From assembly GCA_016879935.1 (NCBI GenBank), contig JAACJQ010000265.1:1-64000 (forward strand): a DNA stretch of 64,000 nt, given 5' to 3'. This document shows positions 46,302-55,297 of the stretch, one piece after another. Each line of letters starts with the position of its first letter. Position 1 is the stretch's first letter. Below the pieces are notes generated by a model. That model did not search any database. It was not told the origin of the DNA and saw only the letters and a program-made list of their open reading frames with translations. This stretch comes from Archangiaceae bacterium (GTDB lineage: Bacteria > Myxococcota > Myxococcia > Myxococcales > Myxococcaceae). The translations under genes were made by a program, and so were the position numbers.

Positions 46302-46964
46302 ATGAAGAAGGTTCTGGGAATTCTGGTGGTTGGGTTGTCGGCCTGTGCGACGGCGCAGCCCGTTCGAAATCGGGTGGAGCGCGCCAACGACCGGCAGGAT
46401 CTGCGGCAGGACCGGCGCCAGCTGGCGAACGACGCGAAGGACCTGGGTGACGTCAACGCGCTGCTCGCCCAGTACGATCTCGCCGTCTCGAAGAACGACG
46501 CCATGGGCATCAAGGCCGTCGACGCGCAGTTCCAGAGCTACCTCGCGAAGGAGGCCGTCGAAGCGAACCGCGAGGTCGCGCAGGCCCAGCAGGAGGTTCG
46601 ACAGGACAAGCGCGAAGTGCGTGGCGATCGTCGTGAACTCGGAGGTGATCTTGCGCGTGGCAAACGGCCGGGCGTGGTGGCCGACGACGCCAGAGATCTC
46701 GCCCGCGACAAGGTGAACACCGCTGACGATCGCTCCGACGCGGCGCGTGAACGCAACGCCCGCAACCGCCTCTTCCTCATTCGTGGCGAGCTCGCGCCGC
46801 TGCAGGGCCTCGTCGACCCCGGTGCGACGGCTCGAAAGCGCGCGCTCTATGCCGAGGTCGTCACGCTCGCGAAGAGCGACCTCGCCCGCACGAAGGTCGA
46901 GCAGGTCGAAGATCGTCGCGAGCTTCGTGAAGACCGCCGCGAGACGCGGGAAGATCGCCGCTGA
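46302..46964 (+). CDS. Asp/Arg-rich repeat lipoprotein
   Basis: A 220-residue lipoprotein (leader MKKVLGILVVGLSAC). The mature protein is almost all charged helix with short repeats: RQDLRQDRRQL at the start and VEDRRELREDRRETREDRR at the end, plus VRQDKREVRGDRREL in the middle. It looks like a long salt-bridged helix or coil, possibly wall-spanning like Lpp. A perfect AGGAGG site lies seven bases before the ATG, predicting high expression. Its stop shares the palindrome TGATCA with the convergent TolC gene. Confidence 0.78.
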   Translation: MKKVLGILVVGLSACATAQPVRNRVERANDRQDLRQDRRQLANDAKDLGDVNALLAQYDLAVSKNDAMGIKAVDAQFQSYLAKEAVEANREVAQAQQEVRQDKREVRGDRRELGGDLARGKRPGVVADDARDLARDKVNTADDRSDAARERNARNRLFLIRGELAPLQGLVDPGATARKRALYAEVVTLAKSDLARTKVEQVEDRRELREDRRETREDRR

Positions 46965-48449
46965 TCACCTCGCCGCCGCCGCGCGGAACGCAGCCACCGC
47001 GCGGTGGTAGTCGAGCAGCGCGTCGATCTCGCGCAGCTTCGCCTCGGCCGACTGCGTCTCGCGCAGGTTGACGAAGAGCAGGTTGGAGTCACCCAGCTCG
47101 AACTTCTGCCGTTCTCCGGCTTCGAGCTTCGCGGCGACCTCCATCTCCTGGCGGGTGAACTTCACGCGCTCGCGGGCCGCGTCGAGCGCCGAGCGCGCGT
47201 CTTTCACGTCGGCCGCCACCCGATCCTTCGCGAGCCGCAGCTGGGCTTCGAGCTTCGACAGCCCCGCCTCGGTGGAGCGAATTCGGCCAATCGGTGCGCG
47301 GTAGAGCAGAGGCACGTCGAGCACGGCGGAGAACTCGAACTCGGGCTTGCCCAGCTTCGGGTCGGCGGTGCCCGGGTTGCTGCCCAGATCTTGAGAGAAG
47401 ACGAGCCCGACGTCGAGCGCGGGCCAGAGCTGGTTCTTCTGCAGGGCGAGCTCGATCTGCTGCTGGCGTTGCTGCACCAGCAGCCGCTGCACGTCGGGCC
47501 GTCGCGCCAGCGCGTCGTCGAGGCTCGAGTCGTTGCCAAAGGCAGGGTCGGGGTCGGGCAGGCTCGCCGGCATGCGCTCGTCGGTCGGTTGGGTGGGCGC
47601 GCCGTTGGCGTCGCGGAGGAAGAGGGCGAGCTCGAACGAGGCCTGCTCGACGCCTCGCTGCGTCTGCACCAGCAGCGCCTCTCGTTGCGCCACCGCGCGC
47701 AGGTTGTCCTGCTGATCGAAGAAGGGCACGTCGCCCGTCTTCACGCGCACCGCGAGCTGGCGATCGCGCTCGCGGGCGATGCGGAGGAGATCGGTGGCGA
47801 CCTGACGACGTCTGCCCGCGGCCACCCACTCCCAGTAGCGAAATGCCGCTGTTCGGGTCAGCTCGAGCTGGGCCTGCGCCTCGGCCTGCTTCGCGCCCAC
47901 CTGGCCCAGCTCGGCGCGGCTCAAGGTGGCGCGGCGGCGATCGATGAGCAGGTTGCGCAGCACGGGCGCGACGAGCCCCGCGCGCAGCTCACCGGCGGGG
48001 TACGTCTCGCGCTCGCGGTAGTACGGCTGAATGCCGACCGACGAGAGCGGCTGCCCGATGCGATAGCCCGCGAACGCCGTCAGGCCCGTACCGGGAATGG
48101 CGCTCTCGATGCTCGAGTCGACGCGAATCTGCGGGTACGGCCCGAGTTGATCGGGCGTCAGAAAGCCACGGGCCTTGAGCGAGGGGTCGAAGCCGCCCTG
48201 CGCGCTCAGCGTCTCGGCCTCGGCGGCCGCCACGTCTGCGCGCGCCGAGAGCAGAGAAGGGTACGCGCGCTGCGCCGCCTCGAGCAGCTCGTCGAGCGAG
48301 AGCGTGTCGCCGCTCCCGCCGACGGCGCTCGTGATCGCCACCGAGGGCATCAACGCGACCCGATGTGCGAACGGCCCGGGGCCCATCGCGCCGACGAGCT
48401 CGGGCTGCGGGCCCGCGGCGAGCATCACCATCACCCACGCGCTGCTCAT
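46965..48449 (-). CDS. TolC-family outer-membrane channel
   Basis: A 494-residue TolC-type protein: signal-like N terminus (MSSAWVMVMLAAG), two repeats of long helices with beta strands (LELTRTAAFRYWEWVAAGRRRQVATDLL and the matching IGRIRSTEAGLSKLEAQLRLAKDRVA, given here as their extents near 215 and 395). Typical end: GDSNLLFVNLRETQSAEAKLREIDALLDYHRA. It forms the outer-membrane tunnel for the adjacent HlyD and ABC proteins and starts one base inside the HlyD stop (TGATG), so the order ABC-HlyD-TolC is one operon. Confidence 0.9.
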   Translation of the reverse strand: MSSAWVMVMLAAGPQPELVGAMGPGPFAHRVALMPSVAITSAVGGSGDTLSLDELLEAAQRAYPSLLSARADVAAAEAETLSAQGGFDPSLKARGFLTPDQLGPYPQIRVDSSIESAIPGTGLTAFAGYRIGQPLSSVGIQPYYRERETYPAGELRAGLVAPVLRNLLIDRRRATLSRAELGQVGAKQAEAQAQLELTRTAAFRYWEWVAAGRRRQVATDLLRIARERDRQLAVRVKTGDVPFFDQQDNLRAVAQREALLVQTQRGVEQASFELALFLRDANGAPTQPTDERMPASLPDPDPAFGNDSSLDDALARRPDVQRLLVQQRQQQIELALQKNQLWPALDVGLVFSQDLGSNPGTADPKLGKPEFEFSAVLDVPLLYRAPIGRIRSTEAGLSKLEAQLRLAKDRVAADVKDARSALDAARERVKFTRQEMEVAAKLEAGERQKFELGDSNLLFVNLRETQSAEAKLREIDALLDYHRAVAAFRAAAAR

Positions 48450-49780
48450 CACTTGCCTTTCTTGCCCTTCGCGCCCGGCTGCGGTTCGCCCGGCGTCACG
48501 GTGGGTGGGAATGCATTGAACTGGCGCCAGAGCTCGAAGCCCAGCCGCACCTGATCGAGCATCACCCAGCCGTTCACGCGCACGCCCTGCCGCAGGTACA
48601 TGCCGGTCGGCCACGGGTCGCTGGCGTCAGGGGTGATCAACAGCCGGAACTTGCCGGTGCCGTCGTCGGTCGCGTCGATCACCGCCACCTTTCCGCCGAA
48701 GGTGCCCACCGCCACCGAAGGCCACCCGGTGAACTGCACCGCGGGCCAGCCCTCGAACTGCAGGCGCACGTCGCGGTCCTTTCGAATGAGGGGCATGTCG
48801 TTGCCGTCGACCCACAGCTCGACGGCGCGCACCTCGGTGTCGGGCACGAGCACCAGCACCGGCTCGCCGCTCTTCACGAAGACGTTGCCCTGGCCCTTGA
48901 GCAGCCGCAGCACGGTGCCGTCGATGGCGGCGTTCACGTTCATCGTCGACTGGCGTGCGAGCCGCACCTCGAGGCGCGCGAGCTCGGCCGAGGCGTTGGC
49001 CTCTTCGGCGCGGGCCGACGACTCCGAGGCGCGCGCGTCGTCGATCGACGCGGTGATGTCGTTCATGGCGCGCGTCTGATCCTGCTCGAGGGCGAGCTCT
49101 TCGCCGAGGGCGGCCTGGAGCGTGGCGAAGGCGCGCTGTACCTCGGTCGTCGAGCGCACGACCTCGAACTCGGCGAGCTCGACGGTGCGATCAGACGCGA
49201 GGCCCTGCTTCTGCAGCTGCTTCTGGCGATCGACGTTGAGGCGGGCGATGCGCTCGGCCTCTTCGGCGGCCTCTTTCGCGCGGGTCGCGGCGGCGGTGCG
49301 CTGCTTCGCCATCGCGATTCGGCTGCCAGCGCCTCGCACGGCCGCCGCGCGCGACGCCTCGAGTGCCTTCTGGCGTGAGACCAGAGACGCCGCGCGCGCA
49401 GCCGAGGCCTCGCGGCGAGCGACCACCGCGTTCCGCTCGTCCATCAGGCGGTCGATGATCGCCGGGTCGTTGTCGGTGATCTTGAACAGCGGCTCGCCCT
49501 TCTTCACCACCGAGCCCTCCTGCACGAACCACTCGGTGACGTTGCCTTCGATGGGCGCGGTGATCTCCTGCTGGCGTTCTTTGGGCGCGAAGGCGACGAC
49601 GCGGCCCTTGCCCGAGACCGACTGCTGCCAGGGCACCACCACGAGCGCGAGGGCGAAGACGCCGCAGAAGGTCGCCGTGAGGCGAGCGAGCACCTTGTAC
49701 GCGCGGGGCGTGCGCACGAGCGTCATGGCCGCCGAGTTGGCGAGCGACGACGGGGCGGCGAGGCGAGCGGTGGGGTTCAT
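48449..49780 (-). CDS. HlyD-type membrane-fusion protein
   Basis: A 443-residue periplasmic adaptor. One membrane helix (ATFCGVFALALVVVPW, residues ~30-47) is followed by a lipoyl-like half (VTEWFVQEGSVVKKGEPLFKI), a long coiled coil of ~180 residues, and the second half (DGTVLRLLKGQGNVFVKSGEPVLVLV), then a beta-barrel region. The ATG at 49780 overlaps the ABC gene's stop by four bases; an upstream extension of this frame, antisense to the exporter gene, is Arg-rich and rejected. It should join the inner-membrane ABC protein to the TolC channel. Confidence 0.9.
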   Translation of the reverse strand: MNPTARLAAPSSLANSAAMTLVRTPRAYKVLARLTATFCGVFALALVVVPWQQSVSGKGRVVAFAPKERQQEITAPIEGNVTEWFVQEGSVVKKGEPLFKITDNDPAIIDRLMDERNAVVARREASAARAASLVSRQKALEASRAAAVRGAGSRIAMAKQRTAAATRAKEAAEEAERIARLNVDRQKQLQKQGLASDRTVELAEFEVVRSTTEVQRAFATLQAALGEELALEQDQTRAMNDITASIDDARASESSARAEEANASAELARLEVRLARQSTMNVNAAIDGTVLRLLKGQGNVFVKSGEPVLVLVPDTEVRAVELWVDGNDMPLIRKDRDVRLQFEGWPAVQFTGWPSVAVGTFGGKVAVIDATDDGTGKFRLLITPDASDPWPTGMYLRQGVRVNGWVMLDQVRLGFELWRQFNAFPPTVTPGEPQPGAKGKKGK

Positions 49781-51921
49781 GACGGGCTCCCGGCCGACAG
49801 GGCGTTCAGGTCCTTCACGTCGGAGCAGGCCTTCGCGAGCGACGAGGCGGGGTCGCTGACGAGGGCGACCAGGGTCCACGTCGAGTCCTTCTTCGTCAGC
49901 GCGGTGACGACGCGCGCGCGCGAGGTCGGGTCGAGCCCGTCGAGGGTGTCGTCGACGATGATGAGGCGCGGGCTCGCCGCGAGCGCGCGGGCGATCACCA
50001 GCCGCAGGCCCTGCGACGGCGAGAGCGGGGCTCCGAGTGGGCCGAGCACGGTGTCGTAGCCGTTCGGCAGCGCGCGAATGTCGTCGTCGAGCCCGACCCG
50101 CTCGACGGCCCTGCGCACTTCGCTCGGCGTGATGCCTGGCCGCGTGAGCGAGACGTTCTCGATGACGGTGCCGGCGAAGAGATCGTCGACCCGCACCAGC
50201 ACCACCTCGTCGTGGAGCGCGCACGAGTTGGCGCGGCGCACGTCGACGCCTCCGATCTCGATGGAGCCCCGGGTGGCTTTGCGAACGCCGCTGAGCAGCT
50301 CGGCCAGCTCGGTGTCGTGGGTGCCGACGATGGCCGTGCGCGAACCCGCGGCGATCTCGACCGACAGCACGCGGCCGTTGTTCTCGAGGGCGTCGACGCG
50401 CAGCGAGACCGGCCCGCTCCCCGGCAGCGTTTCACCCGTCAGGCTCGCCTCGGCCTCGAGATCGACGAGGTGACCGACCTTGCTCAGGCCGACGACCAGG
50501 TCGTACGCCGCTTCGAGAATCTTGCCGAACTTGGTGATGCTGCTGGTGACGGCCGCCACGATGAGCTCGGCGGCGATCAGCTGCCCCAGGGTGAGCGCCT
50601 CGCGAATGACGAGGAAGCCACCGAAGCCGAGCAGCACCGCGCTGGCCACGACCTGCACCGTGAGCGCGCTGATGGTCTGCCCGAAGATCACCATGAAGTG
50701 CCGCTTGCGCGCGGCCAGGTACCTGCGCGTCAGGGCATCGGCTCTCGAGCCGGCGAGCGCGGCGCCGCCCGAGCCACGAAACGCAGACGGGGCGCGCGCC
50801 AGCTCTTCGAGCCACGCAGCCACCTCGTACTTCGCCTGGCTCTCGTCGAAGGCGGTGCGCACGCCACGGCGCAGCGGCAGCAGCACGAACAGGCTCGTCG
50901 CGATCAACAGCACGATGTCGAGGGCGAGCAGCGCGGGGTGGTAGAAGGCGAGCACCAGCAAGCCGATGCTGATCTGCATGAACGCGGCGAGGCCGTCGGT
51001 CAGCACGGTCGCGAAGGTCTTCTGAACCGTCATCACGTCGAAGAAGCGGTTCACCAGCTCGGGCGTGACGTGCCCATCACGAGCGACGCGCGGCAGGCGC
51101 CAGGCGACGTCGAGCGAGACGCGCGCGAACACCCGAGCCTGGAGCGCCTCGATGACGCGAGCCTGCAGCGCCTTGAGCGTCGCTTGAAATCCGAGCGCGA
51201 CGAGGAACAGCACGGCCAGCACGACGATCGGCTGGAGCAACGTGCCGAAGGCCACCGTCCCCACGAGTGACTGCACGGCGACCGGCGTCGCGAGCGAGAG
51301 AATGCCGACGACGGCGCTGTAGGTGACGACGACCCAGAGGTCGTCGCGCTCGAGCGAGATGAGGCTCCACAGGCGTTGCCACGGTGGCAGGTGCACGTGG
51401 TGCGGGTCATCTCCATCTTCACCGCCGAGCACCGCCTGGGCTGCGTGCGAGGCCGCCGAGAGCTGCTCCATGGGCGTCGCGGGCACGCAGTGCAGGAAGG
51501 GCAGGGCGGCCGCGCCCATCAGCGCCTCGAGCGCCTCTTCGTCCATCCACCTGGCTTCGTCGGGGCCCGTCTGCACGTGCAGCCGAAACCCGTGTCGCTC
51601 GGTGAGGATGAGCCAGCGTGGGCCCTGCGCGCCGGGGGCGAGGCCCACGAGGGGAAACGGCATGGCCTGGCTGACGAGATCGTGGGCGCTCAGCAGCACC
51701 GGCGTGCCCGTCAGCCGCAGCGACGAGGCCGCCAGCCGAAAGCTCTCGAGCAGCTCACCGGGCCCGAACGAGCCCTGCGCGCCCAGGCTCGCGCGGGCCT
51801 CTTCTCTCACCTTGCCCGGGTCGAGCTCGTGGTTGACGACGTGCGCCACCTCTTCGAGGCCCCAGACGAGGGCGTCGGCGGCGAGTTCTGCAGGCATTCG
51901 GTCGGAAACTGGAGTCGTCAT
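49777..51921 (-). CDS. ABC exporter with degenerate nucleotide-binding domain
   Basis: A 714-residue protein. An N-terminal ~195-residue domain of unknown type is followed by six membrane helices (~195-460) and an NBD (~490-714). Motifs are all altered: Walker A reads VGTHDTELAELL, without GKS/T; the Q-loop Gln is replaced (LVRVDDLF); the signature is LSPSQ rather than LSGGQ; Walker B ends DDT rather than DEx; the H-loop His is missing (LVSDPAS). The fold is intact (SLRVDALENNG, ARALAASPRLIIVDD). So ATP hydrolysis is unlikely. The ATG at 51921 is chosen; other Met codons lie at 51897 and upstream. First gene of the ABC-HlyD-TolC operon. Confidence 0.85.
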   Translation of the reverse strand: MTTPVSDRMPAELAADALVWGLEEVAHVVNHELDPGKVREEARASLGAQGSFGPGELLESFRLAASSLRLTGTPVLLSAHDLVSQAMPFPLVGLAPGAQGPRWLILTERHGFRLHVQTGPDEARWMDEEALEALMGAAALPFLHCVPATPMEQLSAASHAAQAVLGGEDGDDPHHVHLPPWQRLWSLISLERDDLWVVVTYSAVVGILSLATPVAVQSLVGTVAFGTLLQPIVVLAVLFLVALGFQATLKALQARVIEALQARVFARVSLDVAWRLPRVARDGHVTPELVNRFFDVMTVQKTFATVLTDGLAAFMQISIGLLVLAFYHPALLALDIVLLIATSLFVLLPLRRGVRTAFDESQAKYEVAAWLEELARAPSAFRGSGGAALAGSRADALTRRYLAARKRHFMVIFGQTISALTVQVVASAVLLGFGGFLVIREALTLGQLIAAELIVAAVTSSITKFGKILEAAYDLVVGLSKVGHLVDLEAEASLTGETLPGSGPVSLRVDALENNGRVLSVEIAAGSRTAIVGTHDTELAELLSGVRKATRGSIEIGGVDVRRANSCALHDEVVLVRVDDLFAGTVIENVSLTRPGITPSEVRRAVERVGLDDDIRALPNGYDTVLGPLGAPLSPSQGLRLVIARALAASPRLIIVDDTLDGLDPTSRARVVTALTKKDSTWTLVALVSDPASSLAKACSDVKDLNALSAGSPS

Positions 51922-52031
51922 GGGTCGCAGCACGCTTCGAGCGGCTCTCAGTAACGACGTCGATTCTTCGTTTTCTTCGAAAAATCGAGCGAAACGCTTC
52001 GACCGCTTCGAAGGGCGGTTAAGCATGCCCG

Positions 52032-52259
52032 ATGGCGCCGGCACAGCTCGAACGGCTGAAGGGCTCGAAGTTCACGAGCCAGCGGGTTCGGGAGGGGTGG
52101 ACCCACTTTCACGTCGTCGGGCTTCGACGCGTCGGCGATGGCTGGGCGGTGGAGCTCGCGGCGAGCTGCGACAGCGCCCGACGGCTCATCGTGCCCGCGA
52201 AGGAGCTGAAGGATCGCACCGAGTGGGCGCCGGGCTGGACGCCGTTGAGCGCACGGTGA
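52032..52259 (+). CDS. Small Trp-rich protein (TIGR02450/DUF2389-like)
   Basis: A 75-residue protein. The sequence RLKGSKFTSQRVREGWTHFHVV, then LIVPAKELKDRTEWAPGW matches the small tryptophan-containing family in which LLGSKWTA, EKHF and LPWRELKDR..W..GW are conserved. Function unknown. It is divergent from the ABC exporter across 110 bases, and lies 8 bases before a hairpin shared with the convergent Hsp20 gene. Confidence 0.75.
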   Translation: MAPAQLERLKGSKFTSQRVREGWTHFHVVGLRRVGDGWAVELAASCDSARRLIVPAKELKDRTEWAPGWTPLSAR

Positions 52260-52261
52260 CG

Positions 52262-52300
52262 AAAAAGAACGCCGGCCTCCGACAGGGGAGACCGGCGTTC
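52262..52300 (-). terminator. Rho-independent terminator of hsp20
   Basis: On the minus strand a hairpin (9-bp stem, 52300-52292 with 52275-52267, extended by CTCC/GGAG) ends in TTCTTTTTC. This is a textbook intrinsic terminator 45 bases after the hsp20 stop. Read from the plus strand the hairpin can also end the Trp-rich gene, without a T-run. Confidence 0.9.
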
Positions 52301-52344
52301 GACTCGACGGGGCCGTCGAGGGAGGGGCGACCCCGGAGCGTTCG

Positions 52345-52782
52345 TCAGGCGTCGACCTTCACCTTGAAGCTCTTCGGCTGCGGCACTTCCTTCTTCGGCA
52401 GCGTCACGGTGAGCACGCCGTGCTTGTACGAGGCCTCGGGCGTGGTGCCTTCGACGGTCTCGGGCAGCACGAACGAGCGAGCGAACCGGCCCCAGCTGCG
52501 CTCCTGGCGAACCCAGCCGTTCTTCTCTTCTTTCGTCTCCTGCTTCCGCTCGGCCGACAGCGTGAGCACGTTGCCGTCGAGCTTCACGTCGATGGCCTCG
52601 GGCGTGACGCCGGGCATGTCGACCTTGAGCTCGATGGCCTTCTCGGTCTCGAGCACGTCGGTGGTGGGCACCATGGTGCGCGCGACGTCGGCGGTCGGCG
52701 CGGTGGCGGGCGCGAAGTCACGGAACAGATCGTCGAACTCGCGCCAGAGAGAGGGGAAACGGTTGATTCGGGTCAGCGTCAT
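52345..52782 (-). CDS. Hsp20/alpha-crystallin small heat-shock protein
   Basis: A 145-residue chaperone. The N-terminal arm is MTLTRINRFPSLWREFDDLF; the alpha-crystallin domain (~40-135) has IELKVDMPGVTPEAIDVKLDG, LTLSAERK, GRFARSFVLPETV and the end motif GVLTVTLPK. It holds unfolding proteins in the cytoplasm as oligomers. A GGAG site precedes the ATG. A TTGACA -35 with a poor -10 lies upstream; no CIRCE element was seen. Confidence 0.93.
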   Translation of the reverse strand: MTLTRINRFPSLWREFDDLFRDFAPATAPTADVARTMVPTTDVLETEKAIELKVDMPGVTPEAIDVKLDGNVLTLSAERKQETKEEKNGWVRQERSWGRFARSFVLPETVEGTTPEASYKHGVLTVTLPKKEVPQPKSFKVKVDA

Positions 52783-52835
52783 GGCGGTCTCCTTCGGGGG
52801 TTGGTGGGAGCGGTTCGTGCTCCCGGGAACGCACC

Positions 52836-52864
52836 GAAAGTGAGACAGGATCGAGAGCTGTCAA
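52836..52864 (-). promoter_or_regulatory. Possible promoter of hsp20
   Basis: On the minus strand TTGACA at 52864-52859 is followed after 17 bases by ACTTTC at 52841-52836. The -35 is perfect, the -10 is poor, which could suit an alternative or activated sigma factor. Confidence 0.3.
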
Positions 52865-52948
52865 GCGCTGCTCTGGCGCGGCGCGGGCGGGTTGACGGTG
52901 CCAGATGCTGCGTTAGCGCAAGCAGTTCATCTCGGGCAGATTCGCGCG

Positions 52949-53695
52949 GTGCGATCGCTCGTGTTGGTGGTGATGGCGTTGGCAACGGCCGCGTTCGCGC
53001 AGGTCGACGAGTACGCGACGCCCGACTTTCCACACGCCGACGCCGGGGTCGACGGGCCACCGTCGCCGCCGCCGCTCGTCGACTCGCCACCCGCCATCAC
53101 GCCCACGCCCACCACGCCACCAGCCGACAAGGGCCCACCGAAGGAGCCTCACTGGAATCGGCTCACGGGCTCGGGCATCGGGCTCATCTCGGGGTGGAAG
53201 AACTACTCCGTCGGGCTCGAGTTCTTTCTCGGCGTGAACTTCGGCACCCCGACGATCGACGGGCCGAAGCGCGAGGTGTCGGGCGTGTTGTTCGTTCCCG
53301 GTCTCGAGGTGTCGTGGGGCCGGCTCTCAGGGCCCGTGTGCAACGGCTCCGAGCTGTGCGGTCAGCAGTGGGGTGGTGGGCTCGCCTTGCGCGTCGGGCA
53401 CATGACGGGGCGCGCGCGACACGACGGCACGGTTCGAATGAACCGCTTCATCTTCGGAGAAGTCTCGGCGAGCGGAGCGTCGGTGAACGTTCCTCCAGCC
53501 CCGCTGACCCAGGGCGCGCGCTGGGGTGAGGGCGTGTTCCGGTTGCGCGGTGGAGTGCAGCTGAACGCCTCGAGCCTGAGCAACGTCGAGTCGAACGGCG
53601 TGATCCTGCACCTCACCGGGCACATCGAGTACGTCGCGTTTCATCTGGCGACGCAGGGCGTGCAAGTCGGCGCCGCGTTCGGGCTCGCGTTCTGA
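52949..53695 (+). CDS. Secreted beta-rich protein of unknown function
   Basis: A 248-residue exported protein: signal peptide VRSLVLVVMALATAAFA from a GTG start, a Pro/Thr-rich linker (~25-65), and a Gly-rich beta-strand region (FFLGVNFGTP, GVLFVPGLEVSWG, GGGLALRVGHM, GVQVGAAFGLAF) typical of an outer-membrane beta-barrel. The last strand ends in Phe, a usual BAM signal. One Cys pair (C..C at ~131-136). No family is recognised. The GTG at 52949 is preferred over 19 upstream codons that lack a leader. Confidence 0.65.
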   Translation: MRSLVLVVMALATAAFAQVDEYATPDFPHADAGVDGPPSPPPLVDSPPAITPTPTTPPADKGPPKEPHWNRLTGSGIGLISGWKNYSVGLEFFLGVNFGTPTIDGPKREVSGVLFVPGLEVSWGRLSGPVCNGSELCGQQWGGGLALRVGHMTGRARHDGTVRMNRFIFGEVSASGASVNVPPAPLTQGARWGEGVFRLRGGVQLNASSLSNVESNGVILHLTGHIEYVAFHLATQGVQVGAAFGLAF

Positions 53696-53759
53696 TCACT
53701 TCTTTCCGCGGCGCAACCATCGAGTGGTCAGGCCGAACACCGACCTTCGTCAGGCCCGC

Positions 53760-55043
53760 ATGTCGACGGGCTCGTCCGAGGAACAGGTGTTCGAGGCGCT
53801 CCGGGCGCCGGGCAATGCGGTGGGCGTCGAGCTCGGCGCGGCCCTTCGACGCGCGCGCCCCGATCGGTTCATCGCCTTCACCGACATCTACGCGTTCGAC
53901 GTCGCCGAGTTCGCGCGTCACCGCCAGGCCGTGCTCACGCCGCGCGTACCGTCGCTGGTGAGCTGGGGCCGCACCGAGTCGGGCAAGTTCGTGTGCCCGT
54001 CACCGAAGACGGGCTGGTTCGACGTCGAGTGGAACGGTCAGCGCCTCGAGGTCGTCGCCGCGACGTTCGGTGCAGCCGGCGAAGTTCCCGAGACGTACTG
54101 GTGGATCGTCGGCGCCGACGAAGCGACGGTGACGGCGTTCTTCCTCGCGGTCTGCAAGTACGGAGACGACGTTCACGGCGAGGTGCTCGTCTTCAACGAC
54201 GGCGAGTTCACGAAGAGCTCGGAGCTTCATCAGGCCATTCAAGCGGCGAGCTGGGACGATCTGGTGCTCCCGGGCACGCTGGCCGACGAGCTCCGTGCCG
54301 ACGGCCGACGCTTCTTCTCCCGCCGGGCGTTCTACGAGTCGCATCGCCTGCCGTGGAAGCGAGGCCTGCTGCTGATCGGGCCGCCCGGCAACGGCAAGAC
54401 CCACTCGGTGCGGGCGCTCCTGAAGGAGCTCGCTCACCCGGTGATCTTCGTGCGCGGCTTTCAGGGACGAAACACGTCGGTCGCGGGTGGCGTCGCCGAG
54501 GTCTTCGAGCGCGCCCGACGCATGGCGCCCGCGGTGCTGGTGATGGAGGATCTCGACAGTCTCGTCGACGACTCGAACCGCTCGTTCCTCCTCAACGAAC
54601 TCGATGGCGTCGCGCGCAACCATGGGCTGTTCCTGATCGCGACCACGAACCACCCCGAGAAGCTCGATCGCTCGCTGATCGATCGGCCCAGTCGCTTCGA
54701 CCGCAAATTCCATTTCCCGTTGCCCGACGCCGACGTGCGGCGCGCCTACCTGACGAAGCTGACGGCGAACGAAGACCCGGCGCTGCAGTTGTCGTCGCTC
54801 GCCATCGAAGGGCTCGTCGAGCGCACGAACGGCTTCACCTTCGCGTACCTGAAGGAGCTGTTGCTCAACGCTTCGTTGACCTGGGCGGACGAAGAGGGGG
54901 CGAGGCCGTTCGAGGTGGTGGCGCGTGAGACGGTGAAACTGCTCAAGGCCGATCTCAAGACGGCTGACGTCTCGGTCGGCAGTCGGCCGTCGCTGCGAGC
55001 GATCGGGTTTGCCGAAGCGAGCGCTGATAGCCTCGAGGCGTGA
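53760..55043 (+). CDS. AAA-family ATPase
   Basis: A 427-residue soluble protein. The first ~190 residues are an unrecognised domain with DEAT-type strands (WWIVGADEATVTAFF). The AAA module has Walker A GPPGNGKT (207-214), Walker B VLVMEDLD (~259-266), sensor-1 ATTN, and an arginine-finger region DRPSRFDRKF. Such stand-alone AAA proteins remodel or unfold partners, and the N-terminal domain presumably selects them. No protease or partner is next to it. A small membrane protein is coupled to it downstream. Confidence 0.85.
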   Translation: MSTGSSEEQVFEALRAPGNAVGVELGAALRRARPDRFIAFTDIYAFDVAEFARHRQAVLTPRVPSLVSWGRTESGKFVCPSPKTGWFDVEWNGQRLEVVAATFGAAGEVPETYWWIVGADEATVTAFFLAVCKYGDDVHGEVLVFNDGEFTKSSELHQAIQAASWDDLVLPGTLADELRADGRRFFSRRAFYESHRLPWKRGLLLIGPPGNGKTHSVRALLKELAHPVIFVRGFQGRNTSVAGGVAEVFERARRMAPAVLVMEDLDSLVDDSNRSFLLNELDGVARNHGLFLIATTNHPEKLDRSLIDRPSRFDRKFHFPLPDADVRRAYLTKLTANEDPALQLSSLAIEGLVERTNGFTFAYLKELLLNASLTWADEEGARPFEVVARETVKLLKADLKTADVSVGSRPSLRAIGFAEASADSLEA

Positions 55044-55291
55044 TCACTCCGCGAACGCTCGTGGCTCGAGAGGTCGTCAGCACCACCCGTTCGGAAGACG
55101 ACGTGATGATGGGTGGCGTCGCGGTGGGCGCCTTCGTGCTCGGCGTCGCGGCGATCGCCTTCGGCGTTCGGTTCGCGAGACAGAAGAAGCAGGCGCTCGC
55201 GCTGCTGATGTTCGCAGGAGGCGGCGCGGCGTTGCTCTCGTGCGCCGGCGTCTCGGTGTTGCTCCTGCTCGCGCAGTTCGCCTGGCACTGA
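55040..55291 (+). CDS. Small two-helix membrane protein
   Basis: An 83-residue protein with two hydrophobic helices (GGVAVGAFVLGVAAIAFGV and ALLMFAGGGAALLSCAGV) joined by a basic loop (RFARQKKQ). The GTG at 55040 overlaps the AAA stop (GTGA). An ATG at 55106 with GGAAGA upstream would give a 61-residue protein containing both helices and may be the true start. Function unknown; possibly a membrane anchor for the AAA ATPase. Confidence 0.55.
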   Translation: MITPRTLVAREVVSTTRSEDDVMMGGVAVGAFVLGVAAIAFGVRFARQKKQALALLMFAGGGAALLSCAGVSVLLLLAQFAWH

Positions 55292-55297
55292 GTTGGT

